Below are positions 1 through 9,200 of a DNA stretch of 64,000 bases, in pieces (within the stretch, counting starts at the first letter, position 1; every line of letters begins with the position of its first letter). This DNA is from JAIBAJ01 sp965284645 (lineage in GTDB: Bacteria; Bacteroidota; Bacteroidia; JAIBAJ01): NCBI GenBank assembly GCA_965284645.1, contig OZ260106.1, positions 2,294,001-2,358,000 of the forward strand, written 5' to 3'. Below the pieces are notes generated by a model. It searched no databases and had not been told where the DNA came from. It saw only the letters and a program-made list of their open reading frames with translations. The translations under genes were made by a program, and so were the position numbers.

Positions 1-96
1 GGGACGAGCGGAAAGATTGGAACGTAAAGCCCGGCCCGCAGGGAACCCCCAAAAGCTAATCCTTCCATTTACTTCAGAAAGTTAAATCACCAAAAA
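1..96. other. Non-coding left edge, possible diverged repeat
   Basis: I see no gene here. Read on the minus strand, positions about 34-1 begin GGGCTTTACGTT and continue with a pyrimidine-rich stretch, resembling the 3' part of the dispersed intergenic element described at 12361-12510. The rest of the element is absent or too diverged, so this is only a possible relic. Confidence 0.25.
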
Positions 97-1065
97 TTAA
101 GGCCTGGTAATCAGTACTTTGGCTTTTTGAGTTAGGCCATCCACTGAACTAAGTAAAGTATAATAGCCGCTTGGAAGGTTTTGGGTATCTAGAAAATAGC
201 TGGCTTGGCTAGGGTTAAAAGACTGTTGAAGCGCAATTTTACCTTCGGAATTAAGCAAATAAGCCATCCCTTTTTTACCTGATTTAAAAGGAACAACCTC
301 CAAATAATCCGTTGCTGGATTTGGGTAAGCTTTGCAGTTTTGAATCGTGTTTTCAAGCAAACCGGTGTATTGAAAATCGATAACAGGGAAAATGGCCAAA
401 TCGGCATCCAGAGGCCAACTACGAAGAAGGGTTGTCCATGTTCCGGTGTTTAGTTTCTCCCAAGCATGTTGGGTGCTATCGGCTTGACCTTGGTAACCCG
501 AAAACAGGGCAATGGTGTCGCCTTCAACAAGATCCCAAAAGGAAATACTAATGGCAAAATCGGTATCAACGGTGATGGGCCAAATGAGCGGTAGAGAAGC
601 GAATCCATTCGTATCAACGCTAGCAAACGGGTAGGGAATTTGGGCCAAAATATCGCCTGGTGCACCAATGTCTGAATTGCTACCAAGGGTTCGTCCGATT
701 CCATTTGCCTTGTAAAAATTGACATACAAGGTAGATGAGGTATCGCCGCTATAGGTTTTTCCACCGAAAAGGAAGAGTACTTCGGTAATTCCATAAACGG
801 TATCCATTTTAAATACTTGGGCTTTTTCCCGATCGTTGAAACCGTTTACGCCTGTAACAAACCCGCCCGATGGAGAGGTATAAAGGGCAACCGAATCCTG
901 ATCCAACAAAGGGCCAAGCGTATCGGTGGTAAAGGCTGATTTAGGCTGGAATGCAGAAGGCAAGGGTTTGGCTTCTATAAGCATTCCTACTGTTTTTGTT
1001 TGTGCGTTACCTGTCCAGTAGAGTAGGATAAGAGCGGCAAGGGTACCGAGGCTTTTAAGGTTCAT
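97..1065 (-). CDS. Secreted T9SS type A cargo protein, function unknown
   Basis: A 322-residue exported protein. Residues 1-21 form a Sec signal peptide ending GNAQ. The middle (about 25-235) is beta-rich and matches no family I recognise. Residues about 243-322 look like a T9SS type A C-terminal sorting domain: an AYPNPATDYLEV-type entry motif, a short internal turn, a SGYYTLL strand and a final strand ending in basic residues. T9SS would export it across the outer membrane and anchor or release it. It starts 4 nt after the stop of the superoxide dismutase gene on the same strand, so the two are probably co-transcribed. The sorting domain is secure; the function is unknown. Confidence 0.85.
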   Translation of the reverse strand: MNLKSLGTLAALILLYWTGNAQTKTVGMLIEAKPLPSAFQPKSAFTTDTLGPLLDQDSVALYTSPSGGFVTGVNGFNDREKAQVFKMDTVYGITEVLFLFGGKTYSGDTSSTLYVNFYKANGIGRTLGSNSDIGAPGDILAQIPYPFASVDTNGFASLPLIWPITVDTDFAISISFWDLVEGDTIALFSGYQGQADSTQHAWEKLNTGTWTTLLRSWPLDADLAIFPVIDFQYTGLLENTIQNCKAYPNPATDYLEVVPFKSGKKGMAYLLNSEGKIALQQSFNPSQASYFLDTQNLPSGYYTLLSSVDGLTQKAKVLITRP

Positions 1066-1069
1066 TCTG

Positions 1070-1780
1070 TTATTTTCCTTCGCTTAATTTAATACGTTTT
1101 TCAACTTCTTCCCAATTGACTACATTCCAAAAGGCTTTAATATAATCAGCCCGAAGGTTTTGGTACTTCAAGTAATAGGCATGTTCCCAAACATCGAGGG
1201 CAAGAATTGGAAATCCTCTCGGTTCGGCAATGTCCATTAGTGGGTTGTCTTGATTTGGGGTAGAACAAATGACCAATTTTCCATTTTTTACAATGGCCCA
1301 TGCCCAGCCACTTCCGAAGCGTTGCATACCTGCTTTGGTAAATTCTTCTTTGAACTTGTCGATACTGCCGTAGCTTCCATTCACTAAAGCGGTAAATTGA
1401 GGGCCGGGTTGTTGTCCTTTGGCAGGTGCAAGTAAGGTCCAAAACAAGCTATGGTTATAATGTCCACCGCCATTGTTACGGATAACTTGTGGCAATTGAC
1501 CCATCATCGGCATTAATTGTTCCAAGGTTTTGCCTTTTGCTAATTCATTGTCAGCCACGGCCTTGTTGAGGTTGTCGACATAGGCTTTGTGGTGTTTGCC
1601 ATGGTGTATTTCCATGGTCATTTTATCAATGAAAGGCTCAAGTGCATCGGGCGAGTAGGGCAGAGGCGCTAGGCTAAACGTTGTGGCCGGACTATTGGCC
1701 AAAACCGAAAGACTTGGCGCAACCAATGCAAATGCTGATGCGGCTGATAATTTTTTTAAAAAGGAACGTCGGTTGTTCAT
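1070..1780 (-). CDS. Superoxide dismutase (Mn/Fe family) with Tat signal
   Basis: Converts superoxide to oxygen and peroxide. Numbered from the ATG at 1780, the metal ligands are visible: His59 (MEIHHGKHH), His110 (GGGHYNHSLFW), Asp196 and His200 (DVWEHAYYLKY). The Gly at the GGGH motif and the Gln in NQDNPLM (about 177) are the Mn-type arrangement, though cambialistic use cannot be excluded. The N-terminus NNRRSFLKK followed by a hydrophobic stretch is a twin-arginine signal, so the enzyme should act outside the cytoplasm after folding with its metal. The open frame extends 5 codons upstream to a TTG; the ATG is preferred because it places the RR motif at the N-terminus. It precedes a T9SS cargo gene by 4 nt. 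Confidence 0.93.
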   Translation of the reverse strand: MNNRRSFLKKLSAASAFALVAPSLSVLANSPATTFSLAPLPYSPDALEPFIDKMTMEIHHGKHHKAYVDNLNKAVADNELAKGKTLEQLMPMMGQLPQVIRNNGGGHYNHSLFWTLLAPAKGQQPGPQFTALVNGSYGSIDKFKEEFTKAGMQRFGSGWAWAIVKNGKLVICSTPNQDNPLMDIAEPRGFPILALDVWEHAYYLKYQNLRADYIKAFWNVVNWEEVEKRIKLSEGK

Positions 1781-1889
1781 ACCAATTTTTTGCAAAGCTA
1801 AAACCTAGTTTGGTGTTTAGGCGAATTAATTAAAGGGAATGTTTGGTTGAAAGGCTGATCAAAGGTAATCATTGGAGGGAAGAAAAATG

Positions 1890-2624
1890 TTATTTCCGAC
1901 TAAAGCTGCGGAACATACTTTTCCATTTCATTTCCAACACGCCAAAAAAAGCTTCTCTAAAAATTCCAGTGCTCATTTTGCTTTCACCTGCAGTGCGGTC
2001 GGTAAAGATAATGGGCACTTCTTTTAGCTTGAATCCAAATTTCCAAGCCGTAAATTTCATTTCAATCTGGAAGGCATAGCCAAAAAAGCGGATTTTGTCG
2101 AGTGGAATGGTTTCCAAAACAATTTTTCGGTAGCATTTGAAACCGGCTGTAGTGTCCATGGTTTCCATTCCAAGAACAGCCCGGACATAAACTGAGGCAA
2201 AATAGCTCATGATAATCCGGCCCATTGGCCAATACACCACGCTTACCCCTTTAATGTACCGGCTACCAATGGCCAAATCAGCACCTCCCGTTTTACAGGC
2301 TTCATACAGTCTGGATAAATCATCCGGATTGTGGGAAAAATCGCAGTCCATTTCGAACACAAATTCGTATCCCTTGGCCAAGGCCCATTTAAAACCATGG
2401 ATATAGGCTGTTCCTAAACCCAGTTTCCCTTTTCTTTCTTCAATAAAAAGTCGGTCGGAATATTCGGGTAAGAGGCGTTTTACAATAGCAGCAGTGCCAT
2501 CGGGTGAATTATCCTCTACGATTAGCAAATGGAAATCGCCGGGCAAAGACATCACTTTGCGCACCATGTTTTCTACATTTTCTTTTTCGTTGTAGGTGGG
2601 TATAATGACTAATTTCTCAGGCAT
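1890..2624 (-). CDS. Polyprenol/dolichol-phosphate mannosyltransferase-like GT2 glycosyltransferase
   Basis: A 244-residue GT2 glycosyltransferase. The N-terminal nucleotide-binding fold starts LVIIPTYNEKENV, followed by VEDNSPDGTA, the metal-binding region EMDCDFSHNP, and GSRYIKG. This is the DPM1-type layout: it transfers a sugar from GDP-mannose (or a related donor) to a polyprenyl phosphate, making lipid-linked sugars for cell-envelope glycosylation. Like short DPM1 proteins it has no C-terminal membrane helices. ATG at 2624 is chosen over an upstream TTG at 2636. Donor and acceptor cannot be read from sequence. It is divergent from the DinB gene at 2731. Confidence 0.9.
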   Translation of the reverse strand: MPEKLVIIPTYNEKENVENMVRKVMSLPGDFHLLIVEDNSPDGTAAIVKRLLPEYSDRLFIEERKGKLGLGTAYIHGFKWALAKGYEFVFEMDCDFSHNPDDLSRLYEACKTGGADLAIGSRYIKGVSVVYWPMGRIIMSYFASVYVRAVLGMETMDTTAGFKCYRKIVLETIPLDKIRFFGYAFQIEMKFTAWKFGFKLKEVPIIFTDRTAGESKMSTGIFREAFFGVLEMKWKSMFRSFSRK

Positions 2625-2730
2625 GATTGTGGGCAAAAATACCTAAATACCTGACGGTTAAATGTTATAAATTCAAAATATATTCTTCGTTTGCTCAAAA
2701 ACTATCCTTTTCTTTGTGAAAACATACGAT

Positions 2731-3270
2731 ATGAGTGCCAAATTTGAAACAAGGTTCAAAGCCATTGAGAAGGAAAGGAAAGCGATTTTTGAAAAATTAA
2801 AATCAGCTCCGGAAGAACTTTTAATGAAGAGTCCGGGAACCAATCGCTGGAGTGCTGTGCAGGCCTTGCAACATTTGGTGGTGGCCGAACGAGGTACGAA
2901 TATGTACCTACAAAAAAAGGTTTTGGGAAAGGACCAAGTAAAGCAGTCGGGCTTAGTAAATACCTTGCGCATGGTTGTTGGTAAGGTGGCCTTTGCGATT
3001 CCGATGAAGTTTAAAGCGCCAAAAGTTGTAGCTGACCCGCCGGCCAATGTTACCTTGGCTGAAACTGAAAAGCAATGGGATGCCGTAAGGAATGATTTTC
3101 ACGCCATTGTTAAGGCTTTAGAGGAGCGCGATTTAAGCAAGGAATTATTCAAGCATCCGATTATGGGACGTTTGGACATTTACCAAACCGTTGATTTTTT
3201 TGAAATACACATGCGTCGCCATGCTGAACAGGCTTTTCGAACTTTAGAAGAGGTAAAGAAGAAGGCCTAG
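2731..3270 (+). CDS. DinB-like four-helix protein
   Basis: A helical protein of 179 residues resembling the DinB/YfiT superfamily. The pattern TNRWSAVQALQHLVVAE (first His motif) and the C-terminal EIHMRRHAEQA (second His motif) supply the usual three-histidine metal site. Members are metal-dependent thiol-transferase-like or stress proteins, mostly of unknown substrate. A GTG at 2716 would add five residues but overlaps a TTTCTTTG sequence that looks like the promoter core, so the ATG at 2731 is preferred. The 3' end overlaps the convergent HEAT-like gene by 4 nt. Confidence 0.8.
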   Translation: MSAKFETRFKAIEKERKAIFEKLKSAPEELLMKSPGTNRWSAVQALQHLVVAERGTNMYLQKKVLGKDQVKQSGLVNTLRMVVGKVAFAIPMKFKAPKVVADPPANVTLAETEKQWDAVRNDFHAIVKALEERDLSKELFKHPIMGRLDIYQTVDFFEIHMRRHAEQAFRTLEEVKKKA

Positions 3271-3797
3271 TTTTGTAGGGATGTGCCTCTTTTAGCTTTC
3301 AAAACGGCCAGCATCGCCACCATCAATTCATCTTTTTTATCTTCGCTCGGTTCGATGTTTTGCTGAATTTTGGCAATATTGGTCATAATTTCCCTTTCCG
3401 GAATTTCGTTCCCCATATTTTCGATCAGGGTTAGGCATTCGAGGCATACCAAATAATTTTCACGGATGGCCAAGTCTACAAAAAAGCTGAGGTAGGCATC
3501 GTAATTCAGTCCGTTTTCCCAGCAGGCCGCAACAATTAAGGAGCGGTTACCGAACGAATCAGGATTTTCGAGGGCTTCCATTAATTTCGGCACCGCCAAA
3601 TGGTCTTTTACGTTTCGCAACACCTCGGCCACAGCACTGATTACTTCTTGGTTGTCCGTTTCATTCATCAGGGCCACCATGGGTTTTATAAGTTCGATAT
3701 CGCCTTCATTTTTAATCAAATCCAAGGTATCCAATACCACTTCCAGGTGCCTCGATTGCAACAGGCCTTCAATTTCTTTTCTTCGTTGGGGTGTCAT
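3267..3797 (-). CDS. HEAT-repeat-like helical protein
   Basis: A 176-residue soluble protein made of paired helices with the spacing of HEAT/armadillo repeats, for example IKPMVALMNETDNQEVISAVAEVL followed by a VPKLMEALENPD unit. No catalytic motif, signal peptide or membrane segment is visible. Such short HEAT-like proteins usually act as protein-binding scaffolds. The gene converges with and overlaps the DinB gene by 4 nt. Function unknown. Confidence 0.7.
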   Translation of the reverse strand: MTPQRRKEIEGLLQSRHLEVVLDTLDLIKNEGDIELIKPMVALMNETDNQEVISAVAEVLRNVKDHLAVPKLMEALENPDSFGNRSLIVAACWENGLNYDAYLSFFVDLAIRENYLVCLECLTLIENMGNEIPEREIMTNIAKIQQNIEPSEDKKDELMVAMLAVLKAKRGTSLQN

Positions 3798-3871
3798 GAT
3801 GAGTAGGGGGCAAAGGTCGGAAAAAAGTTAATTGGGAATACTTGGTATCGAAATCATTGTGATAACTAGTT

Positions 3872-4020
3872 GGGCGTGCCCCTTCCGCCAATAACCATTT
3901 GCTATATTACAAAGTTTGGGTGGTAGGCGGTCGGGTCGGGTTATCGCTAATACTCCTCGGTAGGCTTCGTTACCACTGCGCCTACCTGTGGGGTATCACG
4001 CTCTACCCCTCACGCAACGA
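3872..4020 (+). repeat. Dispersed intergenic element, copy A (variant class)
   Basis: Copy of the ~150-nt element. It starts GGGCGTGCCCCTTCCGCC and carries the ACCATTTG box, GGCGGTCGGGTCGGG, and the helix pair ATACTCC / GGGGTAT instead of the common TAGTCC / GGGCTA. Between these arms it has its own apical hairpin, GGTAGGC pairing with GCCTACC. It lies in the divergent space between the HEAT-like gene and mnmA, upstream of the mnmA promoter core. Confidence 0.8.
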
Positions 4021-4070
4021 AGCACTCGGCTTTAAACCATTAAATAGAGAGTAGGGGGGGATTATATGGT

Positions 4071-4111
4071 CTAAAATCTAACTACTAAAATCTAACTACT
4101 AAATCTAATCT
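4071..4111. repeat. 14-bp tandem repeat, about three units
   Basis: Two perfect copies of CTAAAATCTAACTA (4071-4084 and 4085-4098) and a degenerate third. The array ends 8 nt before the mnmA promoter core, where the -33 element would be expected, so unit number could influence that promoter. This is inference. Confidence 0.8.
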
Positions 4112-4119
4112 CTTCCCCT

Positions 4120-4127
4120 TATCTTTG
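4120..4127 (+). promoter_or_regulatory. Promoter core TATCTTTG for mnmA
   Basis: Exact match to the Bacteroidota -7 consensus TAnnTTTG. No good TTTG is seen at the -33 position, which is occupied by the tandem repeat. The leader (about 4133-4178) contains a small hairpin, CAGGG at 4149-4153 pairing with CCCTG at 4161-4165. Confidence 0.65.
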
Positions 4128-4178
4128 CAGCTGCCACAAATACGAACCCAGGGCTTTTAACCCTGAAAATTGGAAACA

Positions 4179-5279
4179 ATGAGCAAAAACGGAAAAGTTT
4201 TAGTGGCCATGAGCGGAGGTATCGACAGCAGCGTTACTGCATTGATGCTTCATGAACAAGGCTATCAAGTTATTGGTATTACCATGAAAACATGGGATTA
4301 TGCCAGCAGCGGAGGGAATAAAAAAGAAACAGGTTGCTGCTCCCTCGACAGTATCAACGACGCCCGCACCTTGGCCGTCAATTTGGGTTTTCCCCACTAT
4401 ATTTTAGATATCCGTAACGAATTTGGCGATTATATTATCGACAATTTTGTAGAAGAATACCTTGCCGGTCGAACGCCTAACCCTTGCGTGCTCTGCAATA
4501 CGCATATAAAATGGGAGGCCTTGCTCAAACGTGCCGATAAACTGGATTGTGAATTTATCGCCACTGGCCATTACGCCCAAGTGAGGGAAGAAAACAGCCG
4601 GTTTGTAATTTCCAAAGGTTTGGATGAGAACAAAGACCAAAGCTATGTGTTGTGGGGGTTGAGCCAAGCCAGTTTAGGACGAACCAAATTCCCTTTGGGC
4701 GGTTTCCGTAAGTCTGAAATACGTCAGATGGCAGCCGATGCCGGTTATGAAGAGCTGGCCAAGAAAAATGAAAGTTACGAGATCTGTTTTGTGCCCGATA
4801 ATGACTATCGTGGCTTCTTAAAACGCAAAGTGGAAGGCTTGGAAGAAAAGTTGGATGGAGGAAATTTCGTGGATATTTCTGGCAAGGTTTTAGGTCGTCA
4901 CCATGGTTATCCATTTTATACCATCGGTCAGCGCAAAGGCTTGGAAATAGCCTTAGGCGAGCCAATGTTCGTAACGGAAATAATTCCTGAAACAAATACT
5001 GTAGTTTTAGGTAAAAAGGAAGACTTGGAAAAGCAAGAAATGTTTGTCCGCAACCCCAACTTTATCAAAGTTCCTTCCATAGAAGGGAAATTGGAAGTTT
5101 TGACCAAAATCCGGTACAAGGATAAAGGTACCCTGAGCGACATCAGCATGGCAGGAGGAAAAGTGAAAGTGGAATTTTTTGATAAGGTGGCTGGCATTGC
5201 ACCGGGTCAAAGTGCGGTGTTTTATGATGGGAACGATTTGGTAGGTGGCGGTTTTATCGACAAACAAGTTCTTGCCTAA
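4179..5279 (+). CDS. mnmA: tRNA-specific 2-thiouridylase MnmA
   Basis: Makes 2-thiouridine at the wobble position of Lys, Glu and Gln tRNAs, taking sulfur from a cysteine-desulfurase relay. From the ATG at 4179 the PP-loop ATP site is SGGIDSS at residues 12-18; the two catalytic cysteines are Cys106 in NPCVLCN and Cys203 in YEICFVPD; the GHY motif and C-terminal beta-barrel domains follow. The length (366 residues) is normal for the family. A TTG at 4170 would add three residues, but the ATG is the better start. A lipoprotein gene follows after 11 nt and is probably co-transcribed, with no obvious functional link. Confidence 0.96.
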   Translation: MSKNGKVLVAMSGGIDSSVTALMLHEQGYQVIGITMKTWDYASSGGNKKETGCCSLDSINDARTLAVNLGFPHYILDIRNEFGDYIIDNFVEEYLAGRTPNPCVLCNTHIKWEALLKRADKLDCEFIATGHYAQVREENSRFVISKGLDENKDQSYVLWGLSQASLGRTKFPLGGFRKSEIRQMAADAGYEELAKKNESYEICFVPDNDYRGFLKRKVEGLEEKLDGGNFVDISGKVLGRHHGYPFYTIGQRKGLEIALGEPMFVTEIIPETNTVVLGKKEDLEKQEMFVRNPNFIKVPSIEGKLEVLTKIRYKDKGTLSDISMAGGKVKVEFFDKVAGIAPGQSAVFYDGNDLVGGGFIDKQVLA

Positions 5280-5290
5280 ACCGACAAGGT

Positions 5291-6010
5291 ATGGCAAAAA
5301 AATACGTTAAACAACTCGAATTGAAATCAAAATCTTGGATTTTTTCCGGACTTATTTTATCTATGATAAGCTTTGGTTTAAGTTCGTGTACCGAGGAAAT
5401 ACAACCCATTCCTGAAGAAGGTAGGGATTATTTTCCAACTCAAATTGGAACCTGGGTTGAATACGAATGCGACAGTATTTGGCAAGATGCACCAGTTGAC
5501 GTGCGCGATACTTTTCGCTTCTACCGCCGAGATGTTATCGAAAGCGATATTATCAACACACGCGATACCTTGATTCAACGCCTCGAACGGTACAAGAAAA
5601 TAGACCTAGCCAATGCCTGGAATCTCAAAGATGTGTGGTTTCAATCCAAATCCGAAAAAACAGCTGAGCGGGTTGAAGAAAATGTAAGGTTTGTCAAAAT
5701 GAAATTTCCGATGCAAGAAGGCTTACGCTGGGATGGAAATTTGTACAATGTGGAAGATCAATGGAACTATAAAATTACCAAGTTACATCAACCTTACGAA
5801 ATCAATGGAATGACCTTCGATTCAACGGTTACCATTGAGCAGATTGATTCCCTCAACCTGGTTCAACGCTTATATGGAATCGAGGTGTGGGCCAAACATG
5901 TTGGGCTGGTATATAAAAAGTATATCAACTATAAAATCTTCCCCGGCGGACAGGATTCGGTTATTGGAACAGAGTACACTTACAGGGCCATTGCCCATGG
6001 TGTGGAGTAG
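5291..6010 (+). CDS. Predicted lipoprotein, function unknown
   Basis: A 239-residue protein with a basic N-terminus (AKKYVKQLELKSK), a hydrophobic segment at about 17-31 and a lipobox GLSSC near residue 33, so it is probably an SPII-processed lipoprotein. The rest is beta-strand and Tyr/Trp-rich (DYFPTQIGTWVEYECDS), a style common in small envelope lipoproteins of this phylum. I recognise no family beyond that. It sits 11 nt after mnmA. The following 200 nt before the macroglobulin gene hold no clear feature. Confidence 0.7.
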   Translation: MAKKYVKQLELKSKSWIFSGLILSMISFGLSSCTEEIQPIPEEGRDYFPTQIGTWVEYECDSIWQDAPVDVRDTFRFYRRDVIESDIINTRDTLIQRLERYKKIDLANAWNLKDVWFQSKSEKTAERVEENVRFVKMKFPMQEGLRWDGNLYNVEDQWNYKITKLHQPYEINGMTFDSTVTIEQIDSLNLVQRLYGIEVWAKHVGLVYKKYINYKIFPGGQDSVIGTEYTYRAIAHGVE

Positions 6011-6258
6011 GGAGGAAGTTACAGGAATGAAGGAATGGGTGCATACCTTGTAGTTTTGGTTTAATTTCCTTTTCTTTTCTGGGCATTCCGTTGCCTTTAA
6101 AATCCCCTTTTCCTGAAGTATAAAAATTATTGGGCCTCATCCTTCCTCCGTTTGCTTATTAGAATGGTCTAAAACATCAACCAGCCTTCCCTCAAAATTT
6201 CATTTATCCTTATGGAATTTGCCTTTCCTTTACATCCCTATTGCAAAAAGCATTTTAC

Positions 6259-9200
6259 ATGAAGTTTTCTTCCCATTTGTTGCTCTGTTTCGGCTTGTTA
6301 TTTTCATCCTTTTCCTTTGCCCAATCCTACCAACAGCACTGGAAATCCATTGATAGTTTGGAGAAAAAAGGTTTGCCCGAATCAGCCCTTGCTCATATTC
6401 GTACGATTCGGTCTAAATCTACCAAGGAAAAGAATTCAATCGAGTATATAAAGGCTTCTATCTTTTGGCTTAAGTTCGCCCAACAGGTGTATGATGATAG
6501 CCTCGTAACCCAAATTTTGTCCATTCAAAAGGAAATGGTCTCGGCTCCGGAACCCCAAAGACAAATCACCCAAAGTTACCTGGCCGAATTCTATCAAATG
6601 TATTCACAAGCCAATCAATGGAATTTTAAAGAGCGAACCAAAGTACAAACGCTTGATAATCCGGATTTTTCCACCTGGGATCTGCAAACGCTTAAAGACC
6701 AAGCCAAACTTCTCTTTCGACTTTCTTTGCAAAACACCCAACTGCTGTTTCAATCGCAAGCAAATGATTTTCAAGGGATTTTAACCAAAGAATTCAATAC
6801 TGCTCAGCTTGCTCCAACCTTATTCGATGTACTGGCCAACCGCTATTTGGATTATTTGGGTGAAGAATTTACAGGTTTGGAACAAATGGATGTTTCTCTT
6901 TTGGAACAATACCACCAGACCATTTTTCAGCCCGGATCAGCCTTTCTGAAATCCACCTTACCTGCCAACGATACAAGCTCTAGTTTTTTACAGGCTTATT
7001 CTGTATTTCAAACATGGCTCAAGTTGCATACGTCAAATCGGGAAATTTTTGCCGATGTAGATTTACGTCGCCTCAATTGGTTTAAGTCCCGTCAGTCGAA
7101 TAATATGGCTATAAAATCGCTTTACGAAGCAGCCTTAATCGTTTGTTTGAAAGAATATGAAGATCTACCTGTTTTTGCAGAAATTTCCTCAAACCTTGCA
7201 ACTTCCTATCGACAAAATTCCCAATCCTTTTATACGAAACGAGGAATTCAAACCAGCAAAGAGGATTCAGAGTCCCTGCTAAAAGCTCGAAAAGTTTGTC
7301 AGGAAGCTATAGCTAAATTTCCAGATGCCTTGATGACTCCCCTCTGTAAAGTGATCTTGCAAGATATCGAAGCCCAAAGTTATTCGTATCAAGTGGAGGA
7401 AATGGTTTTACCCGAAACGCCTATTTTACTGAACTTTACTTATAAAAACCTAGATGTTCAAGGTAATCCGGGTAAGCTTTTTGGTCGTTTGGTGCAGGTG
7501 CCAAATACTGAGCTCAAGCGACTAATGGGTGGCGGAGGCTATTATTCCGATGAAATCAAAAAAGCCATAATGAAGTTGCCCATTTTAAAAGAATTGAGTT
7601 GGACTTTCCCTGGCGAAACAGATTTGGTTTCTCATTCGGCTGAAGTTTTGCTTCCTGCTTTGCCTGCCGGAGCCTACGTTTTGTTGGTTTCTTCAAAAAA
7701 TGGATTCCAAAATACAGATGAAATATGGGCTAATTCTTTTTGGTGCAACAGCTTTGCTTATTCCACTGCCGATTTAGCCGGTGAAAAAACATCCTTTGCC
7801 CTTATAAACCGAAAAACAGGTCGCCCCATCGAAGGTGCAAAAATTGAAATCTTCCAAACCGATTACAACTATGCCAAAGGGAGCAACCGTGATGTTTTGT
7901 TAGATTCTAAAACAACAGATAAAAATGGCTTGGCTACCCTCGAAGGTGATGCCAACAAATACAATCTGTCGGTATTGATTTCCTTCGGTGCCGAGCGGTA
8001 TTGGTCGAACCGTAACCTCTATTTTTCTAAAGAGCAGGAACAATACATCAACCAAAATCAAATTAGTTTTTTTACCGATCGCTCCATTTACCGACCAGGT
8101 CAAACGGTTTATTTCAAAGGGATTTATACAAACCAAACTAATGCTGGGGCAAAGCCAGTGGTGAACCAGGCCGTAACGGTGTTTTTGAAAGATGCCAATT
8201 TCCAGGATGTTTCCAATCTTTCGTTGAAATCCAATGAATTTGGTTCCTTTCATGGTTCCTTTGTTTTGCCAAAAGGGAAGCTGAACGGGGAGTTTCAATT
8301 GTATACTGAATATGGTCAGCTGGTTTTTTCGGTTGAGGAATACAAACGACCCAAGTTCGAAGCGCATTTTGTTCCCCCAACATCGAGTTTCAAGTTGGGT
8401 GATATGTTGAATTTGGAGTTAGAGGCTAAAACCTTTACTGGATTGCCGGTTGAAAATGCCAAAGTTGAGCTAAACATTACTCGAAGCCAACATCAATTTT
8501 GGTATTGGTACCGAGGTGGAATGCCCGGCGAAAATGCCTTTCCTTTGTCCAATTCCATCAAAACCACCAACAGCGATGGAAAATTACGGATCGAAATTCC
8601 TCTTTCGGCTCCAGCAGATGCAATAGCCGATGATTTATTCGATTTTCAAGTGGAAGCCACGGTAACTGATCCTTCGGGTGAATCGCATACTACATCGTAT
8701 TCCATGCTGGTTGGTAGCAAACCTTTTCGGTTACAAACCAATCTCGGAGCAGAAGCAGATGTTGATACCTTAAAGCACTTTTATATCCAAGCCTTAAATT
8801 CGGTAGGTAAAAGTGTAAAAGCAGTCAATGGTACCATTAAAGTCTATGCAGTTCAGACGCCTCAAAAAGCTTTCCAAGAAAGATTTTGGCCTAGTCCTGA
8901 TCGCTTTGTAATGGATGAAAAGACCTTCAAAGCCAATTTCCCTGATTATGCCTATAAAACCGAAGAAGAGAGAACGCTATTCCCTAAAAAACAAATCCAG
9001 ACTTGGAATTTTAATACCTCAACAGATAGCCTAGTTTCGGTAAGTAAATTGGAAGGTATCAACTTGCTTTGGTTGGAATTTGAAGGAGTGTTAGGTAAAG
9101 ATACGGTAAGAACTTCCCAGTTTTTGGAATTGTTTGCTGCATCCAAACCTCAACCTGATCCAAATGAACCCTTACAAGCTCGTATGTTGGAAGAAAAGCT

